Positions 23,856 through 32,105 of a stretch of 64,000 bases of DNA are shown in pieces. The stretch's first letter is position 1. Each line of letters opens with the position of its first letter. The notes under the pieces are model-generated. The model did not search any database, was not told the origin of the DNA, and saw only the letters and a program-made list of their open reading frames with translations. Origin of the DNA: Caryophanales bacterium UBA7029 (lineage in GTDB: Bacteria; Bacillota_I; Bacilli_A; RFN20; CAG-826); NCBI GenBank assembly GCA_002494205.1, contig DLBE01000043.1, positions 15,472 to 79,471 of the forward strand, written 5' to 3'. Made by a program: the position numbers and the translations under genes.

Positions 23856-25519
23856 TTGTTTTGATCCATAACCACAGGAATAATTAGTGGTTTCCTTTCA
23901 GTTTTTCTTTCAACATAAACTTCAACTGTTCTTTTTATTGTTGACTTAATGGTTGCAAAATTTGGCTTTGTTGCCATTAATTCAATAAGAGTTTTATTTA
24001 CTAAATCTTCAATTTTTTTAGAAATTAAATTGTCATCAGCAGAAAATGCTTTAGTTATGCATTTTGGCGGAACAATAATTTTTTGAGTTTTAGAATTTAT
24101 TGCAACTGAAATAGCAATCATTCCATCTTCTTGCATTATTTCTCTATCTTTAACAACAGCTTGGTTTGTTCCCGCGACATTTCTGCTATCAATATAAATA
24201 GGATCTGCTGCGTAATGAGGTCCGGTTACAATCTTGTGCTTTGATAAAATCAAAGAATCACCATTTTCCATAATGAAAATGTTTGATTTAGGAACACCTA
24301 ATGTTTCAGCAATGGCGCCATGTATTTTAAGCATTCTATATTCACCATGAATCGGCATGAAATATTTAGGATGGATAAGGTGGAGCATAATTCTTAATTC
24401 TTGTTTTGATGGGTGGCCAGAAGAGTGGACAGCATATAAAACTGAATTAACTAAAACGTTTCCGCCTTTTTTAACAAGTTGGTTCACAACTCTATCAATA
24501 AAGATACCGTTTCCTGGAATAGCGCTTGAGGAGAAAACAATCGTGTCTCCTGGAATTATTCTTAAATCTTTGTGCTCACCATTAGCAATTCTTGAAAGAG
24601 CGGCCATAGGTTCTCCCTGAGAACCTGTACACAAAACGCAAATTTCATTTAATTTAAATTCGTTGATTTCGTTAATTGGAATAAAAGATGTGTCTGGAAT
24701 TTTTATATATCCAAAATCACGTGCAGCTTCTACTGCATGTTCCATTGATCTACCGATAATGGCGATTTTTCTATTATTTTCTACCGCAACTTCGCAAATT
24801 TGCTGAATACGCGAAATATTAGAAGAGAATGTGGAAAGGATTAATCTTCCAGTAGCGATTTTAAAGATTTCTTGAATTGATTGAAGAACATTCTTTTCGC
24901 TTGGTGTATAACCTTCAATTTCGGCGTTGGTGGAGTCACTAAGCAATAAGTCAACTCCAGCATCTCCAATTTTCGCTATCTTTGATAGCTCAATTTTTTG
25001 GCCTATTGGAGTCAAGTCAATTTTAAAGTCACCAGTATGGACAATTCTTCCTTGTGGAGTGTCTACTACAATGCCATATGAATCCGGAATTGAGTGAGTA
25101 ACCTGGAAAAAGCTTACTTTAAATTCATCAACATTTATTACGGAGTCATCTTTATATTCTAGAATTTTTACTTCCTCACGAATCCTCATATCCTCTAATT
25201 TATGGCGAATAAGTTGGATGGCTAAACGAGGAGCGTAAATTACTGGAATATGTAAACTTTGAATTAAAAAAGGAATCGCGCCGATATGGTCTTCGTGGCC
25301 GTGTGTTATAAATAAAGCTTTAACTTTTTGTCTAGAATTCTTTAACTTAGTATAGTCTGGAATTACATAGTCAATACCTGGTAAATCGGCACCAGGAAAT
25401 CTAACTCCAGCATCAATTATGATTAAGGAGTTTTCAGATTCTATACAATAAGTGTTTTTTCCAACTTCGCATAGACCACCCAAAGCATAAATTGAAATTG
25501 GAGATTCAGAAACAGCCAT
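23852..25519 (-). CDS. rnj: Ribonuclease J
   Basis: A metallo-beta-lactamase fold endo- and 5'-exoribonuclease for mRNA decay and rRNA maturation. The 555 residues contain GGLCEVGKNTYCIE near the start and the zinc motif ALFITHGHEDHIGAIPFL (about 70-87). HTGDFKIDLTP, SGHPSKQELRIML and MPIHGEYRML (about 390) follow, then the RNase J C-terminal domain. Only one paralogue is in the window, so J1 or J2 cannot be decided. A GGAGGAA site lies just before the ATG. It leads an operon with maf. Confidence 0.95.
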   Translation of the reverse strand: MAVSESPISIYALGGLCEVGKNTYCIESENSLIIIDAGVRFPGADLPGIDYVIPDYTKLKNSRQKVKALFITHGHEDHIGAIPFLIQSLHIPVIYAPRLAIQLIRHKLEDMRIREEVKILEYKDDSVINVDEFKVSFFQVTHSIPDSYGIVVDTPQGRIVHTGDFKIDLTPIGQKIELSKIAKIGDAGVDLLLSDSTNAEIEGYTPSEKNVLQSIQEIFKIATGRLILSTFSSNISRIQQICEVAVENNRKIAIIGRSMEHAVEAARDFGYIKIPDTSFIPINEINEFKLNEICVLCTGSQGEPMAALSRIANGEHKDLRIIPGDTIVFSSSAIPGNGIFIDRVVNQLVKKGGNVLVNSVLYAVHSSGHPSKQELRIMLHLIHPKYFMPIHGEYRMLKIHGAIAETLGVPKSNIFIMENGDSLILSKHKIVTGPHYAADPIYIDSRNVAGTNQAVVKDREIMQEDGMIAISVAINSKTQKIIVPPKCITKAFSADDNLISKKIEDLVNKTLIELMATKPNFATIKSTIKRTVEVYVERKTERKPLIIPVVMDQNK

Positions 25520-25600
25520 AAATTCCTCCGTTATTGAATTATCTTCGTTGTTAAAAACTGTTTTTATTATAAACTAAACTTTAGTCTTAAATCAAGACTA

Positions 25601-26158
25601 CTATATACGAATTGCGTCTTCTTTTTGAACAAATGGGTTTTTCTTATCGATACGATCGTAATACAAAATCCCGTCTAAATGGTCAATCTCGTGTTGAAGA
25701 ACAATTGCCTCGTAACCACGAGCAGTAATAATTTCTTCTTTTTGTGTTTGAACATTAAAAGCCTTAACTTGTATCTTGTTATGTCTATAGACATATCCTT
25801 CATGGTGAACATCAACAGATAAACACCCTTCACCACCTGAGAGATAAACTTCTTTAACTGATTCAAGAATAATTTTAGGATTGATTAAGCGGTGGTCCAC
25901 AATATGAACACCCTCATCAGTTTGTTCTTCAAAATAAACAACCAAAGCTCTTATATTTCTGCCAACTTGAGGTGCGGCTAAACCAACGCCTTCTCGAATA
26001 TTGTATTTCTGAGAAATTTTTTCATCTTGGGAGGCAATTAAGTAATCATGCATTTCATTTACAAAAGAGATAATTTCAGGAGTAATTTCTGTAATTTCTT
26101 TGCATTTTGCTCTTAATTCTGGATTGGTATCTTTAACTATTTTGAAAAACTTTTTCAT
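25601..26158 (-). CDS. def: Peptide deformylase
   Basis: It removes the N-formyl group from nascent proteins. The 185-residue class 2 enzyme shows REGVGLAAPQVGRNIRALVVY (motif 1, about 55-75), GGEGCLSVDVHHEGYVYRH (motif 2, about 108-126, metal-binding cysteine) and EAIVLQHEIDHLDGILYYDRI (motif 3, about 150-170, HEXXH). There is no Shine-Dalgarno sequence: TAGAAT (26166-26171) ends 7 bases before the ATG on the minus strand. The promoter overlaps that of the divergent ylbF gene through the palindrome ATCATATATGAT (26170-26181). Confidence 0.95.
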   Translation of the reverse strand: MKKFFKIVKDTNPELRAKCKEITEITPEIISFVNEMHDYLIASQDEKISQKYNIREGVGLAAPQVGRNIRALVVYFEEQTDEGVHIVDHRLINPKIILESVKEVYLSGGEGCLSVDVHHEGYVYRHNKIQVKAFNVQTQKEEIITARGYEAIVLQHEIDHLDGILYYDRIDKKNPFVQKEDAIRI

Positions 26159-26165
26159 ACATCAA

Positions 26166-26198
26166 ATTCTATCATATATGATAATAATTTGGTATCAT
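26166..26198. promoter_or_regulatory. Divergent def/ylbF promoters sharing a palindrome
   Basis: TAGAAT on the minus strand (26166-26171) and TATCAT on the plus strand (26193-26198) each end 6-7 bases from a start codon. The palindrome ATCATATATGAT (26170-26181) lies between them. Back-to-back -10 elements leave little room for separate -35 boxes. Confidence 0.45.
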
Positions 26199-26204
26199 AT
26201 TCGC

Positions 26205-26543
26205 ATGAATGAAAAATTGCTAAGTATTACGAGTGAACTTAAAGCAAAAATTGAATCACTTCCAGAAGTAGTTGAACTTGAGCGTTTGAACCAATTGCTT
26301 AATGAAGATGAAGTAGTTATGAAACTTGCTTATAAAAAAGATATGGCTCAAATTAAATATGAAGATTCGTGCCGATATTTTGGAGAAAAATCCGATGAAG
26401 CAAGACAGTCTCAAAAAGCCCTGTATCAAGTGAAGCTTGAATTAGACAATAATGATCTCGTTAAAAAGTACAATGAACAATACAAAAAAGTTCGAGCAAT
26501 TTATGATAGAATAAACGAAGAAATTTTTAATCCTTTTAATTAA
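26205..26543 (+). CDS. YlbF-family protein
   Basis: A 112-residue helical protein of the Com_YlbF family. In Bacillus it joins YmcA and YaaT in a complex that steers RNase Y and affects competence and sporulation. Visible features are ESLPEVVELERLNQLLNED, then AYKKDMAQIKYEDS and a C-terminal YNEQYKKVRAIYDRINEEIFNPFN. A longer upstream reading frame exists but has no initiation signals. This ATG has TATCAT 7 bases upstream and starts the homologous region. It is followed by rsmD after 1 base. Confidence 0.8.
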   Translation: MNEKLLSITSELKAKIESLPEVVELERLNQLLNEDEVVMKLAYKKDMAQIKYEDSCRYFGEKSDEARQSQKALYQVKLELDNNDLVKKYNEQYKKVRAIYDRINEEIFNPFN

Positions 26544-26544
26544 T

Positions 26545-27078
26545 ATGATTCGAATTACTGGTGGCAAGAATAGATCAAGATTAATAGAAACTCCAAATAC
26601 TGTTTTGACCAAACCAACAATGGACAAAGTTCGTCAGGCTGTTTTTTCTGCACTTGGCGAAAAAGTATACAATTCAAGAGTTTTGGATTTATTTGCTGGT
26701 TCTGGATCATACGGAATAGAGGCTCTATCTCGTGGCGCTAAGGAAGCAATATTTGTCGATAATTCATCTTTAGCAATAGAAACAATTAAGAAAAATTGTG
26801 AAAAATTAAATGAGAAAAAAGTTGAAATAATTAAAGACGATGTTTTACCATTTTTAACTGAAAATTCCCGGGAATTCGATATTATTTTCGCTGATCCGCC
26901 ATATAAATTAGATGTTTATAATGACGTTGTGGAAACGCTTATAAGAAGAAATATTTTATCGAGTAATGGTATAATCATTTTGGAAAGCGAGAAGGAATTA
27001 AAACTTGATGAAAGTAAATTCTCTAGTGTTCGCTTCTACAAATACGGTTTAGCAAAGATTTATATATTAAGGAAATAA
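26545..27078 (+). CDS. rsmD: 16S rRNA (guanine966-N2)-methyltransferase
   Basis: It methylates G966 of 16S rRNA with SAM. The 177 residues carry RITGGKNRSRLIETP at the N-terminus, TKPTMDKVRQAVFSAL, the SAM-binding VLDLFAGSGSYGIEALSRGA (about 43-62) and the catalytic IIFADPPYKLD (about 113-123). It starts 1 base after the YlbF stop without its own ribosome site and is followed 2 bases later by coaD, the common rsmD-coaD pair. Confidence 0.94.
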   Translation: MIRITGGKNRSRLIETPNTVLTKPTMDKVRQAVFSALGEKVYNSRVLDLFAGSGSYGIEALSRGAKEAIFVDNSSLAIETIKKNCEKLNEKKVEIIKDDVLPFLTENSREFDIIFADPPYKLDVYNDVVETLIRRNILSSNGIIILESEKELKLDESKFSSVRFYKYGLAKIYILRK

Positions 27079-27080
27079 AT

Positions 27081-27551
27081 ATGAAGAGAGCAGTTTATCC
27101 AGGTTCATTTGACCCAATTACTAATGGACATATTGATATTTTAAAACGTGCATTAGAAATTTTTGACGAAGTTATTGTTTTAATTGCAGAGAATCACGAA
27201 AAGAAATCTAGATTCACTGTTAAAGAAAGAGTAGAAATGATTCAAGATGCAACAAAAGATCTTGAAGGTGTTAAAGTTGATTCAACTGAAGGACTTACTG
27301 TTTCGTATGCAAAAAGAGTTGGTGCAACTCATCTAATTAGAGGATTAAGAGCCGTTTCTGATTTTGAATACGAATTCTCTTTAGCCGCCGCTAATCACTA
27401 TATTGATGAATCAATCGATATTGTGTTTTTTATGGCTAACTCAGAAAGTTCATTTATATCAAGTAGTATGATTGATGGACTATATTCCGAGAATGTTGAT
27501 ATATCAAATTTGGTGCCAGAGTCAGTTGTAAAAATGTATAAGAAAAAGTAG
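27081..27551 (+). CDS. coaD: Phosphopantetheine adenylyltransferase
   Basis: The penultimate step of coenzyme A synthesis. The 156 residues show the nucleotidyltransferase loop AVYPGSFDPITNGHIDIL (about 4-21, with the TNGH motif), LIRGLRAVSDFEYEFSLAAANHY (about 87-109) and SSSMIDGLYSENVDISNLVPESV. GGAAA precedes the ATG. It ends an operon closed by a strong terminator. Confidence 0.96.
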   Translation: MKRAVYPGSFDPITNGHIDILKRALEIFDEVIVLIAENHEKKSRFTVKERVEMIQDATKDLEGVKVDSTEGLTVSYAKRVGATHLIRGLRAVSDFEYEFSLAAANHYIDESIDIVFFMANSESSFISSSMIDGLYSENVDISNLVPESVVKMYKKK

Positions 27552-27575
27552 CTCGACGAGCTACTTTTTAATTTA
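27547..27575 (+). terminator. Terminator after coaD
   Basis: AGTAGCTC (27547-27554), loop GAC, GAGCTACT (27558-27565), then TTTTTAATTTATTT. Confidence 0.85.
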
Positions 27576-27583
27576 TTTATAAA

Positions 27584-28417
27584 TTAATCAATATCTGGAT
27601 TATCGGAGAAGTCACCAGTGTGATTCCAACAATCTAATAAAGTATCAGCTTTTGCGTTTTTATCTGTGCCATCGACACCAAACATAAGTTCGGTAACACC
27701 TTGATCATGATGGTTTTGAGTTGCTTTTTCTCCAAGCTCAACTAATAAAATTGTAGGAGCATAGAAGTTTGTTTCGTCAGCATCAATGAAACTATCAAGA
27801 GTTTTTGAGTCAACGTGAGAACTATTGCAGTAAGGTGTATCTGCTACGTCAGAACCAGCTTTTTCAAAGAAGTTTTGATGACGTGCAAGGTATGCTGAGA
27901 AAGCAGTAACATTCTTTGAAGAATCTGTATCTTTGTTTTCATCATCAGTAAAGATGGTGACTAATTTAAACTCTTCTTTACGATCAACTTTACTTTTAAA
28001 GTAAGAAGTTTTGTTGAATTTATCTTCGAAGATTGAGAAGGCTTCTTTTGCTCCATTACAACCTTCGCATTTTTTGTCTTTAGAAACAAATGCAACAAAG
28101 AATTTTTCACCACATTCTTTTCCGTATGATTTAGTAAATTCTTTGCTATCGCCTGTCATTGCGTCATAAAGTTTGGTAGTAAAATCATCAGCTTCTGATT
28201 TTGCTTCATTATCTAAAGATAGTTTAAATCTATTGAAGTAGGCGTTATATGTAGCTTGCTCAGATTTGCCATTTTTAACTGCGTTTACAATTGCAGGAAT
28301 TGAGAAAATAACACCAAAAATAATTCCGACAATTAAGAGTGGTTGGATCCAAGCAGTTTGTTTGATCCAGTCCCAAATCTTTTTAAAGAATCTTCCGATT
28401 GCTGATAAAATTACCAT
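27584..28417 (-). CDS. Membrane-anchored thioredoxin-like protein
   Basis: A 277-residue protein with one N-terminal membrane helix (about residues 22-46, IQPLLIVGIIFGVIFSIPAIV) and a large extracytoplasmic domain. The domain has a thioredoxin-like pattern: a strand FFVAFVSKDKK followed by CEGCNGAKEAFSIFEDKF with a CXXC site (about 115-118), and YAPTILLVEL near 225, where the proline before the threonine may be the cis-proline. Two more cysteines (PYCNSS and LLDCWNHT) are present. A disulfide or thiol role outside the cell is likely, but the partner is unknown. A GGAGGTAG site precedes the ATG. Confidence 0.7.
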   Translation of the reverse strand: MVILSAIGRFFKKIWDWIKQTAWIQPLLIVGIIFGVIFSIPAIVNAVKNGKSEQATYNAYFNRFKLSLDNEAKSEADDFTTKLYDAMTGDSKEFTKSYGKECGEKFFVAFVSKDKKCEGCNGAKEAFSIFEDKFNKTSYFKSKVDRKEEFKLVTIFTDDENKDTDSSKNVTAFSAYLARHQNFFEKAGSDVADTPYCNSSHVDSKTLDSFIDADETNFYAPTILLVELGEKATQNHHDQGVTELMFGVDGTDKNAKADTLLDCWNHTGDFSDNPDID

Positions 28418-28527
28418 AATTTACTACCTCCGATACGAAGCGCTCGTATATTTTACCACTATATTTATATAGACTCAATACAAAATTTGTGAAGACATTT
28501 ATGTCTCATTAAAACTATTAAATTTAG

Positions 28528-28555
28528 TTGAATTATACGTAGAAACGTATAGAAT
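28528..28555 (+). promoter_or_regulatory. Promoter of the yitT-vanZ pair
   Basis: TTGAAT (28528-28533), a 16-base spacer and TAGAAT (28550-28555). The ATG is 12 bases beyond the -10 box and no ribosome site is seen. Confidence 0.55.
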
Positions 28556-28567
28556 AATGTTGTCTTT

Positions 28568-29578
28568 ATGAAATTATTACGAAAAAAACTTAGCTCAATT
28601 GCATACGATCACCTTTGGCTAAAATATGTTTTAGACTATGGTTTATCACTTTTAGCAACTTTAGCAAGTGCTGCTATTTTCGTATTTGGGATGGTTGTTT
28701 TCCTTGAACCTGGACTTGTAGGTGCTTCAACACCTGACCTGCCTGCACCTGCATTAGTTTCTGGTGGCTCAAGTGGTGCTGCTCAGGTTATAAAATTAAT
28801 AATCAATATTTTTGCGAAACTTGATGAGAAAAATGAAAGATTGCTTCTTTCTGGTTTATACATTGCAATAAATATTCCTCTTTTGGTTCTCGCATTTAAG
28901 GGTGTTGGAAAGCGTTTTGCTATTTTTACACTTATTAACGTTGCATCAGTAGCGTTGTTTACAAATATTTTTAAAGGTGAATTCTTCACTAATGTTGCAT
29001 TATTTGTTAACAAAAACGGAAACATGTTAACGCGTGCACTATTTGCTGGTATGTGTACAGGATTAAGCAGCGCAATCGCATATAAAATTGATACATCCGC
29101 AGGTGGTTTTGACATAGTTTCGTTCTATATTTCTGCCAAAAAAGGGCAGTTAGCTGGTAAGTACGGAATGTTCATTAACGGTACTGTTGTTGTCTCGTTC
29201 GCTATTGTTACTTCAATCTCCTCAAAAGACTTTGCCTCAGCTGTTGGTGGTATGTTATTCTCCTTTATATATTTATTAACAGTTATGTTGGTTATTGATG
29301 CAATCAACGTTCGTAATAAGAAAGCACAAATACAAATCACAACTTCGAATAAAGATTTGGCAAAATTACTTATTGCAAATATTCCTCATGGAGCGACAGT
29401 TGTTGACGCAAAAGGTGGTTTTACTGAGAACGAGAGAATAATGATTTATATGGTTGTCTCAACATCTGAAATAAAACGTTCAGTTCAAATAATTAGAGAA
29501 CTTGATCCAAATAGCTTTGTTATTGTCCAAACTTTGCATGGTGTCTATGGTAGATTCCATATGAGACCAATTAAATAA
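28568..29578 (+). CDS. YitT family membrane protein
   Basis: A 336-residue protein with five to six membrane helices (DUF161/YitT_membrane, about residues 20-240) and a cytosolic DUF2179 domain at the C-terminus (about 250-330, QIQITTSNKDLAKLLIANIPHGATVVDAKGGF). Conserved segments include the glycine/serine-rich loop ALVSGGSSGAAQVI (about 62-75) and TSAGGFDIVSFYIS. The family is common in Firmicutes with no agreed transport substrate. The stop overlaps the start of a VanZ-like gene (TAATG). Confidence 0.88.
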   Translation: MKLLRKKLSSIAYDHLWLKYVLDYGLSLLATLASAAIFVFGMVVFLEPGLVGASTPDLPAPALVSGGSSGAAQVIKLIINIFAKLDEKNERLLLSGLYIAINIPLLVLAFKGVGKRFAIFTLINVASVALFTNIFKGEFFTNVALFVNKNGNMLTRALFAGMCTGLSSAIAYKIDTSAGGFDIVSFYISAKKGQLAGKYGMFINGTVVVSFAIVTSISSKDFASAVGGMLFSFIYLLTVMLVIDAINVRNKKAQIQITTSNKDLAKLLIANIPHGATVVDAKGGFTENERIMIYMVVSTSEIKRSVQIIRELDPNSFVIVQTLHGVYGRFHMRPIK

Positions 29579-30099
29579 TGAAAAAATATAATGTACTTAA
29601 ATGGATTATTTTCGCTATTGCACTTGCGATTAATCTTTTTATTTTTATTAATGCATTTATAAATGGTGAGGTATCTGCAAAGGAATCAAATTCGATTGCG
29701 CATACAGCTGCTGATGTAATTAATGACATCAAACCTGAAACTATAACAAATGAGAATTTTCCTACTTTTGCTTTTAATTTAAGAAAAGCAGTTGGGCATT
29801 GTGGTTTGTTTGCTCTTTCTGGAGGATTTACAACATGGGCCCTTTATCTTTTTGTGAAGGATAAAAAAGTTGGCTATTTTGTTTGGCAATTGTTGATGAC
29901 TTTTGGTTTTGGAATTTCACTCGCTGCAATAACTGAATTGGTTCAAATTGGAGTTGATGGAAGAGCCGGTACTTTTGCCGATCTCGGATATGACTCTCTT
30001 GGCTATTTTATTGGGGTTTTCCTGGTGTTTTTGATATTTTTAATACGAAAATCCCCAATATTTTTTAAGTCAAATTACAAAGAAAATCAGGCCAAATAG
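29578..30099 (+). CDS. VanZ-like membrane protein
   Basis: A 173-residue protein with about four membrane helices. The VanZ-like pattern is seen in RKAVGHCGLFALSGGF (about 70-85) and AITELVQIGVDGRAGTFADLGYDSLGYFIG (about 120-149), where a glutamate-glutamine pair, an arginine and an aspartate are family landmarks. VanZ proteins affect teicoplanin and antimicrobial-peptide sensitivity in some species; no role can be assumed here. It is translationally coupled to the YitT gene. Confidence 0.8.
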   Translation: MKKYNVLKWIIFAIALAINLFIFINAFINGEVSAKESNSIAHTAADVINDIKPETITNENFPTFAFNLRKAVGHCGLFALSGGFTTWALYLFVKDKKVGYFVWQLLMTFGFGISLAAITELVQIGVDGRAGTFADLGYDSLGYFIGVFLVFLIFLIRKSPIFFKSNYKENQAK

Positions 30100-30116
30100 T
30101 GACCTGATTTTTTCTT
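30084..30116 (+). terminator. Terminator after the vanZ-like gene
   Basis: AAATCAGG (30084-30091) pairs with CCTGATTT (30103-30110), followed by TTTTCTTT. Confidence 0.8.
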
Positions 30117-30123
30117 TAATTTC

Positions 30124-30214
30124 TGGCGGAGGAAAGGGGATTCGAACCCCTGCTAAACTTGCGCCTACTACCGGTTTTCGAAACCGACCCCTTCAACCAC
30201 TTGGGTATTCCTCC
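30124..30214 (-). tRNA. tRNA-Ser (CGA)
   Basis: Acceptor stem GGAGGAA/TTCCTCC, discriminator G, encoded CCA, anticodon loop TTCGAAA (CGA, reading UCG), a long variable arm and T-loop GTTCGAATC. A TTATAAT box lies about 14 bases upstream on the minus strand. Confidence 0.94.
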
Positions 30215-30329
30215 GCTGAAAATTATAACACAAACCAATTACTTTACTTACAAAAATATATAAATTACTTTGTTCACTTGATAAGGGCAATAAATCATAG
30301 ATTTCCGGACTTATTTTTCTAAACATAGA

Positions 30330-30357
30330 TTGTATAAAATGCGTAATGCGATATAAT
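30330..30357 (+). promoter_or_regulatory. Promoter of the EAL-like gene, leaderless
   Basis: TTGTAT (30330-30335), a 16-base spacer and a perfect TATAAT (30352-30357). The ATG at 30364 lies 6 bases on, with no ribosome site. Confidence 0.65.
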
Positions 30358-30363
30358 ACAAGC

Positions 30364-32091
30364 ATGTGTTTTGCTAAGGTCGCAACTATTGGATGGTTAG
30401 AAATTGTATTCCTGTCTGTCGCAGGACTAGCTTTTCTTGCATTTATAGCAGTTAGTATTTTGTTTGCTATTTCTAACCATAGAGATGACAATCACATTAG
30501 AGAAATTAAAGATCTCTCAAATTCTTTGAGAGTGTTTGTTATTGATATTAAAAACGATACAGTTAAGTATTTTAATTCTGCTCATCTAAGAGATCGAAAA
30601 ACCTCTTCAATCACTTCTTTTTACAATCAATACAAATCAAAAGAACGTGAAATGCTAATTAACTGGATTGGAAATCTTTTAGAAAACAATGAAGAGACTC
30701 CAAAATTTCTTGAAATCGGTGTTTACATTAGATCTTCTAAGAAAACAGTCACTTCAATTTTGGAAGTTCAGAAAATAGATTATCAAAAACAATTAATTTT
30801 TATTGAATCGCATTTACTTCCAACAACATTTAAAGGAAAACATAAAGGTGATAAACCTGAATTCGTCAAAAAAGATTACTTATTTAAGAAAATTTCTGCA
30901 AGTAACGGCAAAGGTGCAACTTTCGCATTTAACTTCTATAACAAAAGAACAAAAACAAGCGATATCTCTCAACTTGTTTATGCTGACTTAAGAGATATTA
31001 TGGTTGGTTTCACATCTGAAAACATTTATGTTTTAGAAGAAAAATTTGGCCAGATTTTAGTTACAAACTTCGATATTAAAGGTAAAACCGAAATTAATGC
31101 CTTTATAGATACATTGAAATCTAGAATCAATAGATTCTTATTAATTAAATCTCACTCAGATGAAATTGAGTACACAATTGGTGTTATTGAAAATAGTGAG
31201 AGCTTTAGAGATGGCAATACATTAATCAAAAACGCTCTTATGGTTGCTGATTTAACTAAGGATAGTGAAAATCAAATCGCATACTTTGATGATATAAAAA
31301 CAATGTTAATTGATGACCAAGGAAAACAATTTAGGACCGATGTTCAAGAAGTTATCGAGGATAATAAACTTCGTTACTATTTCCAACCTATTTATAATGT
31401 TGATCGTGGTAGAGTTGTTGCTTATCAATCTTCTGTAGTTCCTTATGATTCTTATTTCCACGAAATTGATACTTTAAAGAACTACGCAATGAGAACTGAA
31501 GATGACAAGATGCTTTTCTCAACAATTACGAAAAATATAATTTCACGTTTCATTCAAGAAAAGAATGATGAGAACGTTCAATTATTCTTCCCAGTTTCAT
31601 TTAACGAAATTAACTTTGTTAATAGATCACTTGGACATACAAATGGTGTTAGCGATATTAATATCGTTTTGGTCTTAAAAGAAAGAGACTTATCAGCTCT
31701 TCCTGATGAGTATGAAGAAGAAACTCTTATTAATGCTATTCGTTCATTTAAATCTAAGGGTTATGCAGTTGCACTTGAAATTGATGACGATATTCTTACT
31801 CTATCTCCAACACTTTATGGTTCATTCGACTATTTCAATTTATCTGTTGCAACACATATTTCTAAAAAGAATGCCGGTAGAAATTTACCTTCATTCCAAG
31901 GACTTATTGAGAAGTTACTTCACTATGAAAAACCAATTGTCGCATTAGACATTCAAAGCTGGGATATCGTTGAACTAGTCTATAGACTAGGTGTTCCAAT
32001 TATATGTTCGGATGCAATCGCACCTCCAGCGGAAAATATCATGCCAATTCAACGTAAAATCGTTACAAAAATTAGAAATCTTAAACAATGA
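30364..32091 (+). CDS. Membrane protein with degenerate GGDEF-like and EAL-like domains
   Basis: A 575-residue protein: one N-terminal membrane helix (about residues 10-38), a middle region of about 60-320 with a GGDEF-like layout but no GGDEF signature, and a C-terminal EAL-type fold (about 325-570). The EAL start LRYYFQPIYNVDRGRVVAYQSSVVP has QSS where active phosphodiesterases have E-A-L. Other catalytic acids are also altered: LFFPVSFNEINF replaces the usual N-S, and FDYFNLSV replaces D-x-K-I-D. It is therefore probably catalytically dead and may bind c-di-GMP or a related ligand, or act as a scaffold. An in-frame ATG at 30346 lies inside the promoter and was rejected. The TGA stop precedes proS by 14 bases. 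Confidence 0.75.
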   Translation: MCFAKVATIGWLEIVFLSVAGLAFLAFIAVSILFAISNHRDDNHIREIKDLSNSLRVFVIDIKNDTVKYFNSAHLRDRKTSSITSFYNQYKSKEREMLINWIGNLLENNEETPKFLEIGVYIRSSKKTVTSILEVQKIDYQKQLIFIESHLLPTTFKGKHKGDKPEFVKKDYLFKKISASNGKGATFAFNFYNKRTKTSDISQLVYADLRDIMVGFTSENIYVLEEKFGQILVTNFDIKGKTEINAFIDTLKSRINRFLLIKSHSDEIEYTIGVIENSESFRDGNTLIKNALMVADLTKDSENQIAYFDDIKTMLIDDQGKQFRTDVQEVIEDNKLRYYFQPIYNVDRGRVVAYQSSVVPYDSYFHEIDTLKNYAMRTEDDKMLFSTITKNIISRFIQEKNDENVQLFFPVSFNEINFVNRSLGHTNGVSDINIVLVLKERDLSALPDEYEEETLINAIRSFKSKGYAVALEIDDDILTLSPTLYGSFDYFNLSVATHISKKNAGRNLPSFQGLIEKLLHYEKPIVALDIQSWDIVELVYRLGVPIICSDAIAPPAENIMPIQRKIVTKIRNLKQ

Positions 32092-32105
32092 AAAGGAGCT
32101 TAATT

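Noticed and set aside
30346..30363. An earlier ATG for the EAL-like gene
   Set aside because: It precedes and overlaps the TATAAT box, so it would lie outside the predicted transcript.
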